In this document: in pieces, positions 5,210-6,617 of the stretch
Position numbering within the stretch: the stretch's first letter is position 1
Layout of the letters: each line of letters begins with the position of its first letter
DNA from: Brevundimonas sp.
GTDB taxonomy: Bacteria > Pseudomonadota > Alphaproteobacteria > Caulobacterales > Caulobacteraceae
DNA length: 6,617 nt
Direction: 5' to 3'
NCBI GenBank assembly: GCA_022712235.1
Contig: JALAGW010000308.1
Location: 1 to 6,617, forward strand
The notes under the pieces: model-generated
The model's input: only the letters and a program-made list of their open reading frames with translations
Database searches by the model: none
Told to the model about the DNA's origin: nothing
Position numbers and translations under genes: made by a program

Positions 5210-6617
5210 ATGCAGACGCCGGAAGAAAACGCCGCCTCCTCAACATCAGCAAAGCCTCCGCCGACAGAGGCCGCCGCCCCGGCCTCCCCTGGCGCGGTGA
5301 AGACCGACAAGGGCGCGAAGGCGGCCTCCGATCAGGCCGGAAAGCCCGCCCAGCCGGCGGCGGCCGGAAGCCAGGCAAGTCAGACGTCCAGGGCCGGGAA
5401 GTCGTCCGATCCCGCCGCTGCCTCGGGCGCAGACGCCGTCGACCTGCTCAAGGCCGACCACCGCCGGGTGGAGACTCTGTTCGCGGAGTTCGAGTCCGCC
5501 TCCGACCAGCGCAAGGCTGCGATCATTCGCGAGGCCTGCACCGAGCTGACGCTCCACACCCTCCTCGAGGAAGAGATCTTCTACCCCGCATGTCGCGAGG
5601 CCGACGGCCAGGAGACCGAAGAGGCGCTGGACGAGGCCCAGGTCGAGCATGACTGCGCCAAGCTGCTGATCATCGAGTTGCTCGCAAGCAGCCCGGACGA
5701 TCCGCTCCAGGAGGCCAGATTCAAGGTCCTCGCGGAGCAGATCAAACACCACGTCGCCGAGGAGGAGGCCCCCCGGACGGGCGTCTTCGCCAAGGCGAAG
5801 GCAGCCGGCGTCGACACCGCCGCGCTGGGCCGCCGTCTTCTGGACCGGAAGCGGCGGCTGTCGAAAGAGGTCGACAGGCTGCGCCCGTCGCACCTCGTGT
5901 CGTTTCACAAACTGCAAGGCGAATATCGCCCAACCCAGGAGTATGGCATGCCCAGAAATCAAGGTCCGGAACGAGACGAACGCGGCCGTTTCACCAGCGA
6001 TGACGACGACGATCGTCGCCGCGGATCCTATTCGCGATCGCGCGACGATGATCGCCGTGACGACAACGACCGCGGCGGCCGGGGCCGCGGCGGCTGGTTC
6101 GGGGATTCCGAGGGCCATTCCATGGCCGCGCGCAGCCGGGGCGAGGGACGCAGCTTCCGCGATGATGACGATGACGATGGCGACGGCCGCGGCTGGTACG
6201 GGGACTCCCGCGGTCATGCCCAGGCCGCCCGGCGCGGCTGGGACGAGCGCCGGTCCACGCGCGGCGATGACGACCGCGATCGGGACGATCGGGGCCGCTT
6301 CATGAGCGATGACGATCGAGGTTCGAACGGCGGCGGCGGCGGGCGCGGACGCAGCTCCTCCTCTGACCGCGAGCGCGACGACCAGGGCCGTTTCATGAGC
6401 GATGACGACCGTTCGGGACGCGGCGGCGGCCGCGGCGGCAGCTCCTCTTCGAACCGCGAACGCGACGACCAGGGTCGCTTCATGAGCGACGACGACCGTT
6501 CGGGACGCGGCGGAGGGCGCGGACGCAGCTCCTCTTCGGACCGCGACCGCGACGACCAGGGCCGCTTCATGAGCGACGACGCCCGTTCGGGCCGCGGCGG
6601 CGGGCTCGGCGGCGGCA
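5210..6617 (+). CDS. Hemerythrin-domain protein with Gly/Arg/Asp/Ser repeat tail (3' partial)
   Basis: An open frame of 469 codons runs off the window end without a stop. The ATG at 5210 follows AGGAG (5200-5204) with 5-base spacing. Three parts are visible. Residues 1-75 are low-complexity Ala, Pro, Lys, Ser and Gln, probably disordered. Residues 76-200 form an HHE/hemerythrin four-helix domain expected to bind a di-iron centre and sense or carry O2, NO or redox state; likely ligands are H84, H116 and E120 (in LHTLLEEEIFYP), H147, and H180/H181 with E184/E185 (in KHHVAEEE). Residues 201-240 continue the usual helical end. From about 247 on the chain is hydrophilic and repetitive: DERGRFTSDDDD, two GW(F/Y)GDS-GH--AAR units, then DDQGRFMSDDDRSGRGG units. 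Neither tail function nor true length is known. An internal ribosome site and ATG at 5948 could also give the tail as a separate product. No signal peptide is seen, so it is presumably cytoplasmic. Confidence 0.9.
   Translation, partial: MQTPEENAASSTSAKPPPTEAAAPASPGAVKTDKGAKAASDQAGKPAQPAAAGSQASQTSRAGKSSDPAAASGADAVDLLKADHRRVETLFAEFESASDQRKAAIIREACTELTLHTLLEEEIFYPACREADGQETEEALDEAQVEHDCAKLLIIELLASSPDDPLQEARFKVLAEQIKHHVAEEEAPRTGVFAKAKAAGVDTAALGRRLLDRKRRLSKEVDRLRPSHLVSFHKLQGEYRPTQEYGMPRNQGPERDERGRFTSDDDDDRRRGSYSRSRDDDRRDDNDRGGRGRGGWFGDSEGHSMAARSRGEGRSFRDDDDDDGDGRGWYGDSRGHAQAARRGWDERRSTRGDDDRDRDDRGRFMSDDDRGSNGGGGGRGRSSSSDRERDDQGRFMSDDDRSGRGGGRGGSSSSNRERDDQGRFMSDDDRSGRGGGRGRSSSSDRDRDDQGRFMSDDARSGRGGGLGGG
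5937..5950 (+). promoter_or_regulatory. Internal Shine-Dalgarno and in-frame ATG inside the hemerythrin gene
   Basis: AGGAG (5937-5941), 6 bases, then ATG (5948-5950, codon 247) makes a textbook initiation site in the same frame. It lies exactly where the hemerythrin part ends and the charged tail begins, starting MPRNQGPERDERGRF. It could give a second, shorter protein, or mark the ancestral start of a once separate gene. Chance occurrence is possible because GGAG is also encoded by ordinary Gln-Glu codons. Confidence 0.4.
6092..6232 (+). repeat. Two GW(F/Y)GDS-GH motif units in the hemerythrin tail
   Basis: Residues 295-308 (GWFGDSEGHSMAAR) and 328-341 (GWYGDSRGHAQAAR) are two copies of one motif, 33 residues apart, separated by an Asp-rich stretch. 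They are encoded at 6092-6133 and 6191-6232. These are the only aromatic, motif-like islands in an otherwise Gly/Arg/Asp chain and are likely the conserved core of the tail. A third partial echo is RRGWDERR just after the second copy. Confidence 0.75.
6284..6617 (+). repeat. In-frame tandem repeats, mostly 87 bp, truncated by the window end
   Basis: Four units each contain D-(D)-x-GRFMSDD(D/A)R: 6284-6376 (93 bp), 6377-6463 (87 bp), 6464-6550 (87 bp) and 6551-6617 (cut). The second and third differ at 9 of 87 positions by my alignment, about 90 percent identity, with several differences synonymous. Unit lengths are multiples of three, so gain or loss of copies keeps the frame. A diverged earlier unit, DERGRFTSDDDD, lies at residues 256-267. 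Repeats this similar can be collapsed in short-read assemblies. Confidence 0.85.

Noticed and set aside
5246..6217. Long minus-strand reading frame, 323 codons, with a Val/Ile/Ala-rich hydrophobic beginning
   Set aside because: It is the antisense of the hemerythrin gene. The hydrophobic run comes from reverse reading of Asp-rich GAT/GAC codons, and no known family is visible. The plus frame has clear HHE motifs and a good ribosome site.
6214..6570. Minus-strand repetitive frame with repeated MKRPWSSRSR units
   Set aside because: It only mirrors the 87-bp repeats of the hemerythrin tail on the other strand, and the plus frame is continuous with a recognisable domain.
6284..6617. CRISPR-like regular repetition
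   Set aside because: Repeats are contiguous coding units without unique spacers and stay in frame with the hemerythrin protein.

Overview
The window is GC-rich (about two thirds G+C), with alphaproteobacterial-looking genes and promoters. A Caulobacterales member (Caulobacter or Brevundimonas type) is my best guess. It rests on codon bias, protein families and GGAAC...CGTT promoter-like sites, not on a marker gene.

Layout: positions 1-171 hold no gene and include a 51-base nearly pure C tract that looks like a sequencing or contig-end artefact. On the minus strand, 172-1065 encodes a YghA-type short-chain dehydrogenase. A 212-base divergent spacer separates it from four plus-strand genes: an AsmA-family envelope protein (1278-3329, TTG start); a thioredoxin-reductase-like flavoprotein with a CPVC redox pair but a degenerate pyridine-nucleotide site (3448-4401); a 95-residue SemiSWEET PQ-loop transporter (4494-4781); and, after a 428-base structured spacer, a hemerythrin-domain protein (5210 to beyond 6617). 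The last gene has a disordered N-terminus and a long Gly/Arg/Asp/Ser repeat tail. It has no stop codon inside the window, so it is 3'-partial.

Common theme: redox and stress physiology. A YghA-type SDR, a dithiol flavoprotein and a hemerythrin would fit a general-stress gene neighbourhood. GGAAC boxes lie upstream of the SDR, flavoprotein, SemiSWEET and hemerythrin genes. The SemiSWEET site is an exact GGAAC-N16-CGTT match to the general stress sigma factor EcfG (SigT) consensus, and it is so close to the ATG that the mRNA is probably leaderless. The other three are partial matches. The AsmA gene has no such box.

Most unusual points: the three-part hemerythrin protein with an internal ribosome binding site and ATG exactly where its repeat tail begins; the 87-bp in-frame tandem repeats; the modified nucleotide-binding motif of the flavoprotein; and a strong 9-bp plus 5-bp stem-loop in the spacer before the hemerythrin gene. 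No mobile element, CRISPR array, tRNA or rRNA was seen.
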